A DNA stretch of 64,000 nt from Sediminicoccus rosea (GCF_033547095.1 NZ_CP137852.1:2163501-2227500), one strand, 5' to 3'. Numbered from the stretch's first letter, positions 1-10,088 are shown. Numbers and translations are program-made. Notes: a model not told the origin generated them from the sequence alone.

Positions 1-1
1 G

Positions 2-247
2 CGCAAGGCGGCGGACAGCCTCGCCCTCGCCATGCAGCTCGCGGCACCCTTCGTGCTGGCGGCGATCCTCTTCAATGCCGGGCTCGGCCTGATCGCGCGC
101 CTCGCCCCCCAGGCGCAGGTCTTCGTGGTGGCCGCCCCGGTGCAGATCCTGGGCGGCTTCCTCCTCATCATCCTGCTGCTGCCGGCGATCCTCGCCGTCT
201 GGCAGGGCGCCATGACGCAGGGCTTCCTGCGGCTGCCGGGCGGCTGA
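2..247 (+). CDS. fliR: Flagellar biosynthesis protein FliR, C-terminal part (cut by window start)
   Basis: FliR is an inner-membrane component of the flagellar type III export gate and works with FliP, FliQ, FlhA and FlhB. Only the last 81 codons are in the window; the frame is open from base 2. The visible part has two strongly hydrophobic stretches (roughly visible residues 12-35 and 44-64) separated by a short polar loop, as expected for the last membrane segments of FliR, and ends LRLPGG. The stop lies three bases before the ATG of flhB, so the two are co-transcribed. Identity rests on this context plus the hydrophobic pattern; the N-terminus is not visible. Confidence 0.85.
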   Translation, partial: RKAADSLALAMQLAAPFVLAAILFNAGLGLIARLAPQAQVFVVAAPVQILGGFLLIILLLPAILAVWQGAMTQGFLRLPGG

Positions 248-250
248 ACC

Positions 251-1306
251 ATGGCCGAGGACGCGGAAGACGACAGCACCGCCGAAAAGACGGAGCCCCC
301 CACCCAGAGGCGGCTCGACCAGGCGGCGGCGGAGGGCAATGTCGCCCTCTCGCGCGAGGCGGTGGGCTTCGCCACCCTGCTCGCCACCACGCTGCTCGCC
401 CTCATCCTGCTGCCCGGCCAGATGGCGGAGGTGACGGCGGCGATGCGCGGCACGCTCGGCCGGGCGCATGAGCTGGGCCTGGGGCCGGTGGCGCGGGAAT
501 GGCTCGGCCTCTTCCTCCAGCTCGCCTGGCCGGTCGCGGCGGCGGCCGTGGCCGGCGCCGCGCTCGCCACGCTCGCGCAGACGCGCGGCGCCATCTCGGC
601 CAGCGCGGTGACGCCGAGCCTGGCCAAGATCTCGCCCATCGCGGGGTTCACCCGCATCCTGGGCCCCGAGGGGCTGCTGGAATTCGCCCGCACGCTCATC
701 AAGATCATCATCGTCGCGGCGGCCATCTGGTATGTGGCGGCGGACCTGCCGGCGCTGGCCGCGCTGCTGGATGCGCCGCCGGCCGAGATGTTCGGTGCGG
801 CGGGCCGGGGCGTGCTGCGCCTGCTGGGCGCGACGCTCGCCGCCTTCGCGCTGCTCGTCATCCTCGACCTCGTCCTGGTGCGCTTCCGCCACCGCGAGCG
901 CCTGCGCATGTCCCGCCAGGAGCTGAAGGAGGAAATGAAGGAGAGCGAGGGCGACCCGATCGTGAAGTTCCGGCAGCGCCAGCTGCGTGAGGCGGCGGGG
1001 CGGCAGCGGATGATGGCGGCGGTGCCGCGCGCCACCGTCGTCATCACCAACCCCACGCATTATGCCGTAGCCTTGGCCTATGAGCCCGGGCAGGCTGCGG
1101 CGCCGCGCGTGGTGGCGAAGGGGGTGGATGAGATGGCAGCCCGAATCCGCGAGGTGGCGCGCAAGGCCGGCGTGCCCGTCATGGCCGACCCGCCGCTCGC
1201 CCGGGCACTCTACCGCGTCGAGCTGGAGGAGGAGATCCCGGCCGAGCATTGGGACGCGGCGGCGCGCATCATCGCCTATGTCATGCGCCTCAGGGGTGCG
1301 CCGTGA
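251..1306 (+). CDS. flhB: Flagellar biosynthesis protein FlhB
   Basis: FlhB is the substrate-specificity switch of the flagellar type III secretion apparatus. The 351-residue protein has the family layout: a charged N-terminus with the AEKTEPPTQRR-type motif at residues 11-21, four membrane helices up to about residue 215, then a basic cytoplasmic linker and the C-terminal domain. The autocleavage site NPTH is at residues 267-270 (cleavage expected between Asn267 and Pro268) followed by YAVAL, so the switch should be functional. It starts three bases after fliR. Its TGA overlaps the GTG of the next gene (GTGA), suggesting translational coupling to the CckA-like kinase. Confidence 0.95.
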   Translation: MAEDAEDDSTAEKTEPPTQRRLDQAAAEGNVALSREAVGFATLLATTLLALILLPGQMAEVTAAMRGTLGRAHELGLGPVAREWLGLFLQLAWPVAAAAVAGAALATLAQTRGAISASAVTPSLAKISPIAGFTRILGPEGLLEFARTLIKIIIVAAAIWYVAADLPALAALLDAPPAEMFGAAGRGVLRLLGATLAAFALLVILDLVLVRFRHRERLRMSRQELKEEMKESEGDPIVKFRQRQLREAAGRQRMMAAVPRATVVITNPTHYAVALAYEPGQAAAPRVVAKGVDEMAARIREVARKAGVPVMADPPLARALYRVELEEEIPAEHWDAAARIIAYVMRLRGAP

Positions 1307-2745
1307 CGCGGCCGCCGCCCACGGCCGAGGCGCTGGTCACCGCCCTGCCGCAACCCGCCGCCCTGCTCGACCTCGCGGGGCGGGTGGTGCTGGCCAATGC
1401 GACGATGCGCAGCGCGCTGGGTGGCGCGGTGCTGATCCGCCCGGGCGAGGTGGCGGCGCGCCTCTTCCCCGCGGCCGAGGGCGCGATCCGCGCGGCGCTG
1501 GCCGGGCAGTCCCCGGCGCCGGTCGAGGTCGCGGCGGTCGGCCTGCTGCGGCTGGTCCCGCTCGGTGCCGGCAGCGGTGCGCTGCTCCTGCTGGAGGGGA
1601 TGGCGCCGGGCCTGGGCGCGCGGCTCGAGATCCTGGGCCGGCTCGCGGGCGGCATCGCGCATGACTTCAACAACCTGCTCTCCGTCATCCTGGGCGCGGC
1701 CGGCTCGCTGCGGCATGTGGCGCCCGTGGCGGCCGCCGCGACCGAGCTGGAGGCGATCGAGGCGGCGGCGGAGCGCGGATCGGCGCTGGTCCGGCAGTTG
1801 CTGGCCTTCGCGCGGCAGCAGGTGATGGCGCCCCGCGTGCTCGACCTCAATGATTCCATCCGCGCGCTGGCGGTCATGCTGCCGCGCCTGCTGGGGGCGC
1901 GGATCGAGCTGGTGCTCGACCTGGAGGAGCCCTCGCGCCGCATCCGCGTGGACCCCTCGCAATGGGACCAGGTGCTGCTGAACCTGATGGTGAATGCGCG
2001 CGACGCGATGAAGGGGGAGGGCCGGCTGCGAATCGCGACGGGGCGGCGGCTGGTGCTGGACAGCCTGGCCCTGCCCGCCGGGCGCTACGCCATGGTGGAA
2101 GTGACCGACAACGGCCCCGGCATCGCGCCCGAGCTGCTGCCCCACATCTTCGAGCCCTTCTTCACCACCAAGCTGGCGCAGGGCGGCACTGGCCTCGGCC
2201 TCGCCACCGTGCAGGGCATCATCGGCCAGCTCGGCGGGCAGCTCGAGGTGGAGAGCCAGCCGGGGCAGGGCACCACCTTCCGCATCCTGCTGCCGCGCCA
2301 TGAGGGTCCGGCCGATGCGCCGCCGCCCCCGCCGCGCCCCATCCCCGTCGCGGTGCCGGTGGGCCCGGTGCTGCTGGTGGATGACGAGCCCTCGCTGCTG
2401 CGCGTGGCCGCGCTCTGCCTCCAGCAGGCGGGGTTCGAGGTGGTGCAGGCGCTGGATGGCGAGGAGGCGCTGGAGCAGCTGGAAGCGGGGCTGAAGCCCT
2501 GCCTGATCGCGACCGATGTCGCGATGCCCGGCATGGATGGCCTGACGCTGGCGCGAACGGCGCGGCGCCTTCTGCCCGACGTGCCGGTGCTGCTGCTCTC
2601 GGGCTATTCCGCGGCCGTGGTGGATTCCGACCTGGCGCAGGAGGGGTTCCGCTTCCTCGCCAAGCCTTATACGCCCGACACGCTGAAATTGGCGGTGGCG
2701 GGGGCCTTCCTCCCCCTTGCAACCCGGCGCGATATGGAACATTAA
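1303..2745 (+). CDS. CckA-like soluble hybrid histidine kinase/response regulator
   Basis: A 480-residue hybrid sensor kinase. Order: a short PAS-like N-terminal region (about 1-105), a HisKA dimerisation domain with phospho-acceptor His120 in GGIAHDFNNLL, a HATPase domain with N box (NLMVNARDAM), DNGPGIAPE and GTGLGLATV boxes, a proline-rich linker, and a C-terminal receiver (VDDEP near 360, phospho-Asp405 in TDVAMPGMDG, KPY near 458). The HDFNNLL box and attached receiver are typical of CckA, the essential alphaproteobacterial kinase feeding ChpT-CtrA, which controls flagellar genes. Unlike classical CckA it has no membrane helices and is short. GTG1303 is chosen because it overlaps the flhB stop and no better start exists. 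Assignment to the CckA pathway is an inference. Confidence 0.8.
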   Translation: MTRPPPTAEALVTALPQPAALLDLAGRVVLANATMRSALGGAVLIRPGEVAARLFPAAEGAIRAALAGQSPAPVEVAAVGLLRLVPLGAGSGALLLLEGMAPGLGARLEILGRLAGGIAHDFNNLLSVILGAAGSLRHVAPVAAAATELEAIEAAAERGSALVRQLLAFARQQVMAPRVLDLNDSIRALAVMLPRLLGARIELVLDLEEPSRRIRVDPSQWDQVLLNLMVNARDAMKGEGRLRIATGRRLVLDSLALPAGRYAMVEVTDNGPGIAPELLPHIFEPFFTTKLAQGGTGLGLATVQGIIGQLGGQLEVESQPGQGTTFRILLPRHEGPADAPPPPPRPIPVAVPVGPVLLVDDEPSLLRVAALCLQQAGFEVVQALDGEEALEQLEAGLKPCLIATDVAMPGMDGLTLARTARRLLPDVPVLLLSGYSAAVVDSDLAQEGFRFLAKPYTPDTLKLAVAGAFLPLATRRDMEH

Positions 2746-2751
2746 TAGAAC
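2737..2751 (+). promoter_or_regulatory. Alphaproteobacterial SOS (LexA) box upstream of recA
   Basis: The sequence GAAC-ATTAATA-GAAC is an exact GAAC-N7-GAAC direct repeat, the LexA operator form established for Alphaproteobacteria. It lies 111 bp before the recA ATG and overlaps the TAA stop codon of the upstream kinase gene (2743-2745). The AT-rich spacer is conspicuous in otherwise very GC-rich DNA. No lexA gene is present in the window. Confidence 0.85.
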
Positions 2752-2862
2752 ACGAGCCCGGGCCGCCGTCTGGATTCAGATTTTAAGAATTCGATGGGCG
2801 GCCTGGGCTTTGCGTGTAATCTGGCCCGGCACGGCTGCCATGGGTTGTAGGGGATCTCCAGG

Positions 2863-3900
<1,038 letters not shown>

Positions 3901-3926
3901 CCAAGCGCCGCGCGCGCGGCCAAGCT

Positions 3927-3951
3927 GCGCGCTCCATTGGTCGGAGCGCGC
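3927..3951 (+). promoter_or_regulatory. Hairpin covering the amidase Shine-Dalgarno after recA
   Basis: GCGCGCTCC (3927-3935) and GGAGCGCGC (3943-3951) form a perfect 9-bp inverted repeat with a 7-base loop. There is no T-tract, so this is not a classical intrinsic terminator. The only Shine-Dalgarno-like GGAG (3943-3946) before the amidase ATG at 3955 lies inside the right arm, so folding would hide it. It may limit read-through translation from recA mRNA or protect the recA 3' end. Confidence 0.5.
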
Positions 3952-3954
3952 CGC

Positions 3955-5121
3955 ATGACATCCCCCTTCGTTCCAGGTTCTTCCGTGCGGATCGAGGGGC
4001 GCGCGGGCGGGCCGCTCGCGGGCCTGACCTTCGCCGCGAAGGATCTGTTCGACGTGGCGGGCACGCCGACCGGCGGCGGCAATCCGGACTGGGCCCGGCA
4101 GAATCCGGTGCCCACCCGCCATGCCTGGGCGGTGCAGACCCTGCTGGATGCGGGCGCCACCCTGATCGGCAAGACGATCACCGATGAGGTCTCGCTCGGC
4201 ATCCTGGGCGAGAACGCCTTCGAGGGAACGCCGCTCAACCCCGCCGCCCCGGGCCATGTGCCGGGCGGTTCCTCCTCCGGTTCGGCCAGCGCGGTGGCGC
4301 AGGGCATCTGCGACACGGCGCTCGGCACGGATACCGGCGGCTCGGTCCGCGTGCCGGCGAGCTTCTGCGGCCTCTACGGCATCCGCCCCACGCATGGCCG
4401 GCTGGACCTGACGGGCATGCTGCCCCAGGCGCCCTCCTCCGACACCACGGGCTGGTTCGCGCGGGACGCCAAGACCTTCGCCCGCATCTCCGAGGTGCTG
4501 CTCGGCGAGGCGATTGCCGAGGCGCTGCCGACCCGCCTCGTCATCGCCAGCGACGCCTTCGGCTTCGCCGAGCCCGCGACCGCCGCGGCGCTGGAGCCCA
4601 TGGTCCGCCGCCTCAAGGCGCTGATCCCCGACACCCGCTTCGACCTGATGGCCCCGCCCGGCCTCTCCGTCTGGGGCCGCGCGCAACGCGTGCTGCAGCC
4701 CGTCGAAGCCTGGGAGACCTTCCGCGAATGGGTGGAGCGCGACAATCCGCGCTTCGCCTTCTCTGTCGCCAAGGGGTTGGTGCTGGGCGCCATGTCGAGC
4801 GAGGCGGATCGCGGCTGGGCCGCGCTGATGCGGCAGGAGGTGCGCGGCCGCATGCGCTTCCTGCTGCCGCCAGGCACCGTGCTCGCGCTCCCCACCACGC
4901 CCTTCCCGGCGCCCAGGGCCGGGCTGCCGCTGGGCGAGCTGACGCCGCTGCGCGACCAGATCCTCTGCCTCTGCGCGCAGGGCGGGCTGGCCGGCCATCC
5001 GCAGATCAACCTCCCGGGCGCCACGGTGGAGGGGCGGCCCGTCGGGCTCTCGCTGATCGCCGCGCGCGGGGCCGACGCCCTTCTCATCCGCACCGCCCTT
5101 GCCCTGGAGAACGCCGCATGA
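3955..5121 (+). CDS. Amidase signature family hydrolase (AtzE/AtzF/HpxY-like context)
   Basis: A 388-residue member of the amidase-signature family, hydrolysing an amide or carboxy-urea type bond with a Ser-cisSer-Lys triad. The triad is complete: Lys29 in FAAKDLFD, cis-Ser106 in GGSSSGSAS, nucleophile Ser130 in TDTGGSVRVPAS. It is short for the family (usually 430-500), with a compact C-terminal part. ATG3955 is preferred over TTG3937 because it follows GGAG and begins at the conserved domain. The stop overlaps the ATG of an AtzH/HpxZ-like gene (ATGA). That neighbour suggests a carboxybiuret, allophanate or oxalurate-type substrate; the GatC-like third subunit (AtzG/HpxX) is not present here. 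Substrate unknown. Confidence 0.85.
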   Translation: MTSPFVPGSSVRIEGRAGGPLAGLTFAAKDLFDVAGTPTGGGNPDWARQNPVPTRHAWAVQTLLDAGATLIGKTITDEVSLGILGENAFEGTPLNPAAPGHVPGGSSSGSASAVAQGICDTALGTDTGGSVRVPASFCGLYGIRPTHGRLDLTGMLPQAPSSDTTGWFARDAKTFARISEVLLGEAIAEALPTRLVIASDAFGFAEPATAAALEPMVRRLKALIPDTRFDLMAPPGLSVWGRAQRVLQPVEAWETFREWVERDNPRFAFSVAKGLVLGAMSSEADRGWAALMRQEVRGRMRFLLPPGTVLALPTTPFPAPRAGLPLGELTPLRDQILCLCAQGGLAGHPQINLPGATVEGRPVGLSLIAARGADALLIRTALALENAA

Positions 5122-5516
5122 CCCCCAACATCCCCGAAGTGGTCGAGGAAATCCGCGAGAAATTCGAGCGCTACGAAGCGGCGCTCGTCTCGAAGGATGT
5201 GGATGTGCTGGACGACACCTTCTGGAATTCGCCGCACACGCGCCGCCTCGCCATCCATGAGAACGGCTATGGCTTCGATGAGATCCACGCCCATCGCGTG
5301 GCCCGCCCGCCGGGTCCGGGCATCAAGCTGGAGCGCCTGCGGCTCGACATCCTGACGCTGGGGCGCGACTTCGCCGTGGTGAACCTCATCTTCAAGATGC
5401 GCGGCCGCGGTGACCTGCCGGCACGCCAGACGCAGACCTGGGTGCGCTTCCCGGATCTGGGCTGGAAGGTGGTCTCGGCGCATGTCTCGGTGACGGAGGC
5501 GACGCCCGCCTATTGA
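5118..5516 (+). CDS. AtzH/HpxZ-like (DUF3225) protein
   Basis: A 132-residue cystatin/SnoaL-like fold protein of the DUF3225 group, which includes AtzH (dicarboxyurea hydrolase of the cyanuric acid pathway) and HpxZ of oxalurate catabolism. Recognisable family traits are the start IPEVVEEIREKFERYEAAL, the FWNSPHTRRLAIHENGYGFDEI block (about residues 36-57), the RQTQTWVRFP strand and a closing GWKVVSAHVS. It overlaps the amidase by four bases, so the two products are made together. A soluble cytoplasmic enzyme acting on the same small nitrogen compound as the amidase is the natural reading; the actual substrate is not determined by the sequence. Confidence 0.85.
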   Translation: MTPNIPEVVEEIREKFERYEAALVSKDVDVLDDTFWNSPHTRRLAIHENGYGFDEIHAHRVARPPGPGIKLERLRLDILTLGRDFAVVNLIFKMRGRGDLPARQTQTWVRFPDLGWKVVSAHVSVTEATPAY

Positions 5517-5521
5517 GGCTG

Positions 5522-5547
5522 CGCCATCCGTGGCAACGCGGATGGCG
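5522..5547 (+). terminator. Probable transcription terminator of the amidase-AtzH pair
   Basis: CGCCATCCG and CGGATGGCG form a perfect 9-bp stem with an 8-base loop five bases after the AtzH-like stop codon. It is followed by GCAAGGTTTGATT, only a weak T run, so it may be a poor intrinsic terminator or an mRNA 3' stabiliser. Confidence 0.45.
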
Positions 5548-5585
5548 GCAAGGTTTGATTCACGCGCCTGCGGAATAAGTCCCGC

Positions 5586-5876
5586 ATGGCGCATGCGCTC
5601 TCCCTCCTGCTGGTCTCGACCCTGGCGCTGACCGCCGGGGCCCTCTGGCCGCGCGCGGGCCAGGCCGTGCTCCTGGCCCTGCCGCCTGGCGCCCCGGCCG
5701 AGGCGGCCTTCGCCGCGGCGGATTGGCGCATCCGTGCCATCTCCCAGCGCGGCCCCTTCACCCTGATCCTCGCCATGCCGGAAAGCCCGGATGCCGATCC
5801 CGCGCGGCTGCGCCGGGTCTCGGGCGCCGCCTTCGCCTGGCTGGCCGTGCCCCCCGATGATTGCCGCCAACCCTGA
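5586..5876 (+). CDS. Small hypothetical membrane-anchored or secreted protein
   Basis: A 96-residue protein I do not recognise. Residues 3-30 form one hydrophobic segment ([17 protein letters not shown]) that could be a signal anchor or a signal peptide; the rest is rich in Ala and Pro, with a [22 protein letters not shown] middle part. It ends ten bases before the chemoreceptor ATG, so it may share a transcript with it. Third-position GC is high, as in real genes here, which supports coding. Function unknown. Confidence 0.55.
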   Translation: MAHALSLLLVSTLALTAGALWPRAGQAVLLALPPGAPAEAAFAAADWRIRAISQRGPFTLILAMPESPDADPARLRRVSGAAFAWLAVPPDDCRQP

Positions 5877-5886
5877 AGGAACCAGC

Positions 5887-7350
5887 ATGGACCTGACCGA
5901 TCTCCGCACCCGAACCGGGCGCATGCTCCTGCTGCTGCTGGCGGTGATGGTGCCTCTCACGCCCCTGCTCGGCTGGCTGGAGGGGCAGGGGGGCCAGGCC
6001 CTGCTGCTTGGCACCGGCATCGCCCTCGCCGCCCTGGTCGTGGCGCTGATGGCGGCGCGCGGGGGGGTGGCCTCACCGGCGGTGGGGCAGGCCATCGCGG
6101 TCGGGATCATGGCCGTGGTCTCGGTGCATGTGGCGCTGGCCCCCGCCGGCTGGCGGCTGGATGTGCACATGGCCTATTTCGCGGCGCTCGCCCTGCTGGC
6201 CGGGTTCTGCGACCCGCGCCCCATCCTGCTCGGCACGCTCACCGTGGCGCTGCACCATGTGGCGCTGAACTTCGCCGCCCCCGCCCTGGTCTTCGGCACG
6301 CCGGACGGCGATCTGGGCCGCGTCGTGCTGCATGCGGTGATCCTCCTGGTCGAGGCGGCCGGCCTGCTGGTGCTGGTGGCCGGCATGCGGCGCGCGGCGG
6401 AGGCGGCCCGGGCCGCCATCGTCCAGGCCGAGCATTCGCGCCAGGCCGAGTTGGCGGCGGTGGAACGCCGCCAGGCGCTGGAGGCTGCCGCCGCGCGGGA
6501 AGCGCGCGAGGCCCGCGCCGCGACGGCCGAGCGCATCGAGCGCTCGCTGGGCGGCGTCGCCCAGGGGGTGGAGGCCGCCTCGGGCACGCTGGATGACAGC
6601 GCCAAGCGGATCGCAGCCGAGGCGGAGGGCGCGGCACGGGAGGCCGCCATCGCACAGGGTGCGGTGGAGGAGGCTTCCTCCGGCGTGCAGACCGTCGCCG
6701 CCGCCTCCGAGCAGCTGGCCGCCGCCGTGGCCGAGATCACCCGCCAGGTCGCCCAGGCGAGCCAGGTGGCCGGCCGGGCGAGCGCCCAGGTCGAAGGCAC
6801 GGATGCCCTGGTTCGCAGCCTCTCCGACGGGGCGCAGCGGATCGGCGATGTGGTGCGGCTGATCAGCGACATCGCGGGCCAGACCAATCTGCTGGCATTG
6901 AACGCCACGATCGAGGCGGCGCGGGCGGGGGATGCCGGCAAGGGCTTCGCCGTGGTGGCGAGCGAGGTGAAGAACCTGGCGGGGCAGACGGCCAAGGCGA
7001 CGGAGGAGATCGGCCATCAGGTCGGCGCCATCCAGGCGGCGACGGCCGAGGCCGTGACCGCCATGCAATCCATCGCAGGCGTGGTGGGCGAGGTGAACGA
7101 GGTGGCCGCCATCATCGCCGCGGCCGTGGCCGAGCAGGGGAATGCCACGCGGGAAATCGCCGGCGCCAGCGCCGAAGTGGCGCGCGGCACGGGCAATGCC
7201 TCGGCCGCCGTCACGAGGGCGGTGGAGCGCATCGGCACGACGGCGGAGGCCGTGACCGGGCTGGAGCGCATGGCCGAGGGGCTGCGGGGCGAGGCCGCCA
7301 GCCTGCGCGCGGCGGTGGGGGAGACGGCACAGGGGCTGCGCGCCGCCTGA
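5887..7350 (+). CDS. Methyl-accepting chemotaxis protein, multi-spanning membrane type
   Basis: A 487-residue chemoreceptor that would control CheA activity. Five to six predicted membrane helices fill residues 12-172 (no large periplasmic domain), followed by a coiled coil and the MCP signalling domain (about 210-487). The hairpin tip with [20 protein letters not shown] is near residues 325-345. There is no obvious HAMP domain and no CheR-binding pentapeptide at the C-terminus (ends GLRAA). The sensing input is probably in the membrane helices. ATG5887 follows AAGGAACC. A 140-base stretch encoding the tip is almost identical to that of the second receptor at 31640. Confidence 0.92.
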   Translation: MDLTDLRTRTGRMLLLLLAVMVPLTPLLGWLEGQGGQALLLGTGIALAALVVALMAARGGVASPAVGQAIAVGIMAVVSVHVALAPAGWRLDVHMAYFAALALLAGFCDPRPILLGTLTVALHHVALNFAAPALVFGTPDGDLGRVVLHAVILLVEAAGLLVLVAGMRRAAEAARAAIVQAEHSRQAELAAVERRQALEAAAAREAREARAATAERIERSLGGVAQGVEAASGTLDDSAKRIAAEAEGAAREAAIAQGAVEEASSGVQTVAAASEQLAAAVAEITRQVAQASQVAGRASAQVEGTDALVRSLSDGAQRIGDVVRLISDIAGQTNLLALNATIEAARAGDAGKGFAVVASEVKNLAGQTAKATEEIGHQVGAIQAATAEAVTAMQSIAGVVGEVNEVAAIIAAAVAEQGNATREIAGASAEVARGTGNASAAVTRAVERIGTTAEAVTGLERMAEGLRGEAASLRAAVGETAQGLRAA

Positions 7351-7419
7351 CCGCCGCCTATTGAGAGGGGAGGCGGGGCGCGGTAATCCACCCGCTACAC
7401 TCCTTGTCAGGCGTCCTTC

Positions 7420-10062
7420 ATGAGCAGCAGCAACGACATCCGCGCGACCTTCCTCGGCTATTTCGCGCGCAACGGCCATCGCGTGGTGGAGAGCAGCCCG
7501 CTCGTCCCGCGCAATGATCCGACGCTCATGTTCGCCAATTCCGGCATGGTGCAGTTCAAGAACGTCTTCACCGGGCAGGAGAAGCGCGACTATGTGACGG
7601 CCACCACGGCGCAGAAATGCGTCCGTGCCGGCGGCAAGCACAACGACCTCGACAATGTCGGCTACACGGCGCGCCACCACACATTCTTCGAGATGCTGGG
7701 GAATTTCTCCTTCGGTGACTACTTCAAGGAACAGGCGATCGAGCACGCCTGGAACCTGATCACCAAGGATTTCGCGCTGCCGAAGGAGCGGCTGCTGGTC
7801 ACCGTCTATTCCGAGGATGAGCAGGCGGCGGGCTATTGGAAGAAGATCGCGGGCCTGCCTGACAGCCGCATCATCCGCATCGCGACGGACGATAATTTCT
7901 GGCGCATGGGCGACACGGGCCCCTGCGGCCCCTGCTCGGAAATCTTCTTCGACCATGGCGACAAGATCCCGGGCGGCCCGCCCGGCAGCGCCGACCAGGA
8001 TGGCGACCGCTTCATCGAGATCTGGAACCTGGTCTTCATGCAGTTCCTGGAGGAGCCCAAGGGCACCCGGAACCCGCTGCCGCGCCCCTCGATCGACACG
8101 GGCATGGGCCTGGAGCGCTTCGCCGCCATCCTCCAGGGCAAGCACGACAACTACGACACCGACACCTTCCGCGCGATCATCCTCGAATCCGCGCAGCTGA
8201 CGGGGCAGGAGCCGGATGGCCTCTTCCGCGCCTCGCACCGCGTGGTGGCCGATCACCTCCGCGCCGGCGCCTTCCTGATCGCCGATGGCGTGCTGCCCTC
8301 CAATGAGGGTCGCGGCTATGTGCTGCGCCGCATCCTCCGCCGCGCCATGCGCCACGCCCACATGATGGGTGCGGCCGAGCCGCTGCTGCATCGCCTCTTC
8401 CCCGCGCTGGAGCGGCAGATGGCGGCCGCCTATCCGGAGCTGTCGCGCGCCGCCTCGCTGATCACCGAGACCTTCAAGCTCGAGGAGACGCGCTTCCGCA
8501 CCCTGCTGGATCGCGGCCTCGGCCTGCTCGAGGCCGAGAAGGCCAAGCTTGGCGAGAAGGAAGCGCTCCCCGGTGACGTGGCCTTCCGCCTCTACGACAC
8601 CTACGGCTTCCCGCTCGACCTCACGCAGGACGCGCTGCGCGCCGAGGGCCGCGCCGTGGACGTGGCCGGCTTCGACGCCGCCATGGCCGAGCAGAAGAAG
8701 CGCGCCCGCGCCGCCTGGGCGGGCTCGGGCGAGGCCGCGACCGAGACGCTCTGGTTCGACCTGAAGGAGAAGCTCGGCGCCACCGAGTTCCTCGGCTACT
8801 CGACCGAGACGGCCGAGGGCAGCATCGCCGCCATCGTGGCGGACGGCGCCTCGGTGAACAGCGTGACGCAGGGCCGCGAGGTCTCGATCATCCTGAACCA
8901 GACGCCCTTCTATGGCGAAAGCGGCGGCCAGCAGGGCGATGCCGGCGTGATCCGCGCGGGCGACGCCGTGATCCGCATCCGCGACACGCAGAAGAAGCTG
9001 GGTGACCTCTTTGTCCATCTCGGCAAGGTCGAGAGCGGCGATGTGAGCGTGGGCCAGGCGGTGATCGCCGAGGTGGACCACACGCGCCGCGGCGCGATCC
9101 GCGCCCACCATTCGGCGACCCACCTGCTGCATGAGGCGCTGCGCCGCCGGCTCGGCACCCATGTGTCGCAGAAGGGCTCGCTGGTGGCGCCGGAGCGCCT
9201 GCGCTTCGACGTGAGCCAGCCCACCCCCATCGCCGCCGAGGACCTGGCCTGGGTCGAGGCCGAGGTGAATGCCCGCATCCGCGAGAATGCCGAGGTGACG
9301 ACGCGCCTGATGACGCCGGACGCCGCCGTGGCGGAAGGTGCGATGGCCCTCTTCGGCGAGAAATATGGCGAGGAGGTCCGCGTCGTCGCCATGGGGCATG
9401 ACCCCGAGGCGGTGGACCGCAAGGGCCACTACTCCATCGAGCTCTGCGGCGGCACGCATGTGAAGCGCACCGGCGATATCGGCATGTTCCGCCTCGTCTC
9501 CGAGGGCGCCGTCGCCGCCGGCGTGCGCCGCATCGAAGCCGTCACGGGCGCTGCCGCCTATGCCGCGATGGAGGCGGAGGCCCGCCTGCTGCGCGAGGCC
9601 GCCGCCGTGCTGAAGGTGAGCCCGGCCGACCTGCCGGCCCGTGTGGCCGCGCTGGTCGAGGATCGCCGCCAGCTGGAGCGCGACCTCACCGAGACGCGCA
9701 AGAAGATGGCGACGGCCGGCGTCGAGGTGGAAACGGTGGCCGGGCTGCGCCTCGCCCTGCGGGACCTGGGCGACATGCCGGGCAAGGAGCTGAAGGGCCT
9801 GGCCGAGGCCATCCTGAAGGGCGGCGCGGCCGATGTCGTGGCGCTGGTCTCCAGCGCCGAGGGCAAGGCCAGCATCGTGGTCGGCGTGGGCGAGGTGGCC
9901 AAGGGCCGCGCCGATGCCGTGGCGCTGGTGCGCGCCGCCTCCGCCGCCGTGGGCGGCAAGGGCGGCGGCGGCCGGCCGGACATGGCCCAGGCCGGCGGCC
10001 CGGATGGCGACAAGACGGAAGAGGCGCTGGCCGCCGTCAGGATCGCCCTGGCGACGGCGTGA
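7420..10062 (+). CDS. alaS: Alanyl-tRNA synthetase
   Basis: AlaS charges tRNA-Ala in the cytoplasm. At 880 residues it is of standard bacterial length. Domains in order: class II catalytic domain starting [18 protein letters not shown], with [15 protein letters not shown] and [10 protein letters not shown]; tRNA-binding domain; editing domain with the zinc ligands His564 and His568 (HHSATH) and Cys676/His680 (CGGTH); C-terminal coiled coil and DHHA1 domain ending with [13 protein letters not shown]. All signature motifs are intact. It is a single-gene unit, convergent with the SDR gene downstream. The recA-to-alaS order with other genes between is common in related bacteria. Confidence 0.99.
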   Translation: MSSSNDIRATFLGYFARNGHRVVESSPLVPRNDPTLMFANSGMVQFKNVFTGQEKRDYVTATTAQKCVRAGGKHNDLDNVGYTARHHTFFEMLGNFSFGDYFKEQAIEHAWNLITKDFALPKERLLVTVYSEDEQAAGYWKKIAGLPDSRIIRIATDDNFWRMGDTGPCGPCSEIFFDHGDKIPGGPPGSADQDGDRFIEIWNLVFMQFLEEPKGTRNPLPRPSIDTGMGLERFAAILQGKHDNYDTDTFRAIILESAQLTGQEPDGLFRASHRVVADHLRAGAFLIADGVLPSNEGRGYVLRRILRRAMRHAHMMGAAEPLLHRLFPALERQMAAAYPELSRAASLITETFKLEETRFRTLLDRGLGLLEAEKAKLGEKEALPGDVAFRLYDTYGFPLDLTQDALRAEGRAVDVAGFDAAMAEQKKRARAAWAGSGEAATETLWFDLKEKLGATEFLGYSTETAEGSIAAIVADGASVNSVTQGREVSIILNQTPFYGESGGQQGDAGVIRAGDAVIRIRDTQKKLGDLFVHLGKVESGDVSVGQAVIAEVDHTRRGAIRAHHSATHLLHEALRRRLGTHVSQKGSLVAPERLRFDVSQPTPIAAEDLAWVEAEVNARIRENAEVTTRLMTPDAAVAEGAMALFGEKYGEEVRVVAMGHDPEAVDRKGHYSIELCGGTHVKRTGDIGMFRLVSEGAVAAGVRRIEAVTGAAAYAAMEAEARLLREAAAVLKVSPADLPARVAALVEDRRQLERDLTETRKKMATAGVEVETVAGLRLALRDLGDMPGKELKGLAEAILKGGAADVVALVSSAEGKASIVVGVGEVAKGRADAVALVRAASAAVGGKGGGGRPDMAQAGGPDGDKTEEALAAVRIALATA

Positions 10063-10069
10063 GCCGGGC

Positions 10070-10088
10070 GGCGGGGCTCAGCCCCGCC
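10070..10088. terminator. Hairpin between the convergent alaS and SDR genes
   Basis: GGCGGGGC-TCA-GCCCCGCC is a perfect 8-bp stem with a 3-base loop; the loop is the SDR stop codon on the minus strand. It lies 7 bases after the alaS stop. Neither side has a T-tract, so any termination would be weak; it may be a bidirectional 3' end structure. Confidence 0.35.

Noticed and set aside
7354-7380. Terminator after the first chemoreceptor
   Set aside because: CCGCCT...AGGCGG gives a weak 6-bp stem with a long loop and no T-tract.
6073-9459. Very long open frame on the minus strand opposite the chemoreceptor and alaS
   Set aside because: It is a shadow of high third-position GC on the plus strand. 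The translation has low complexity (His/Arg/Gly/Ala-rich) with no domain, while both plus-strand genes have full motifs.
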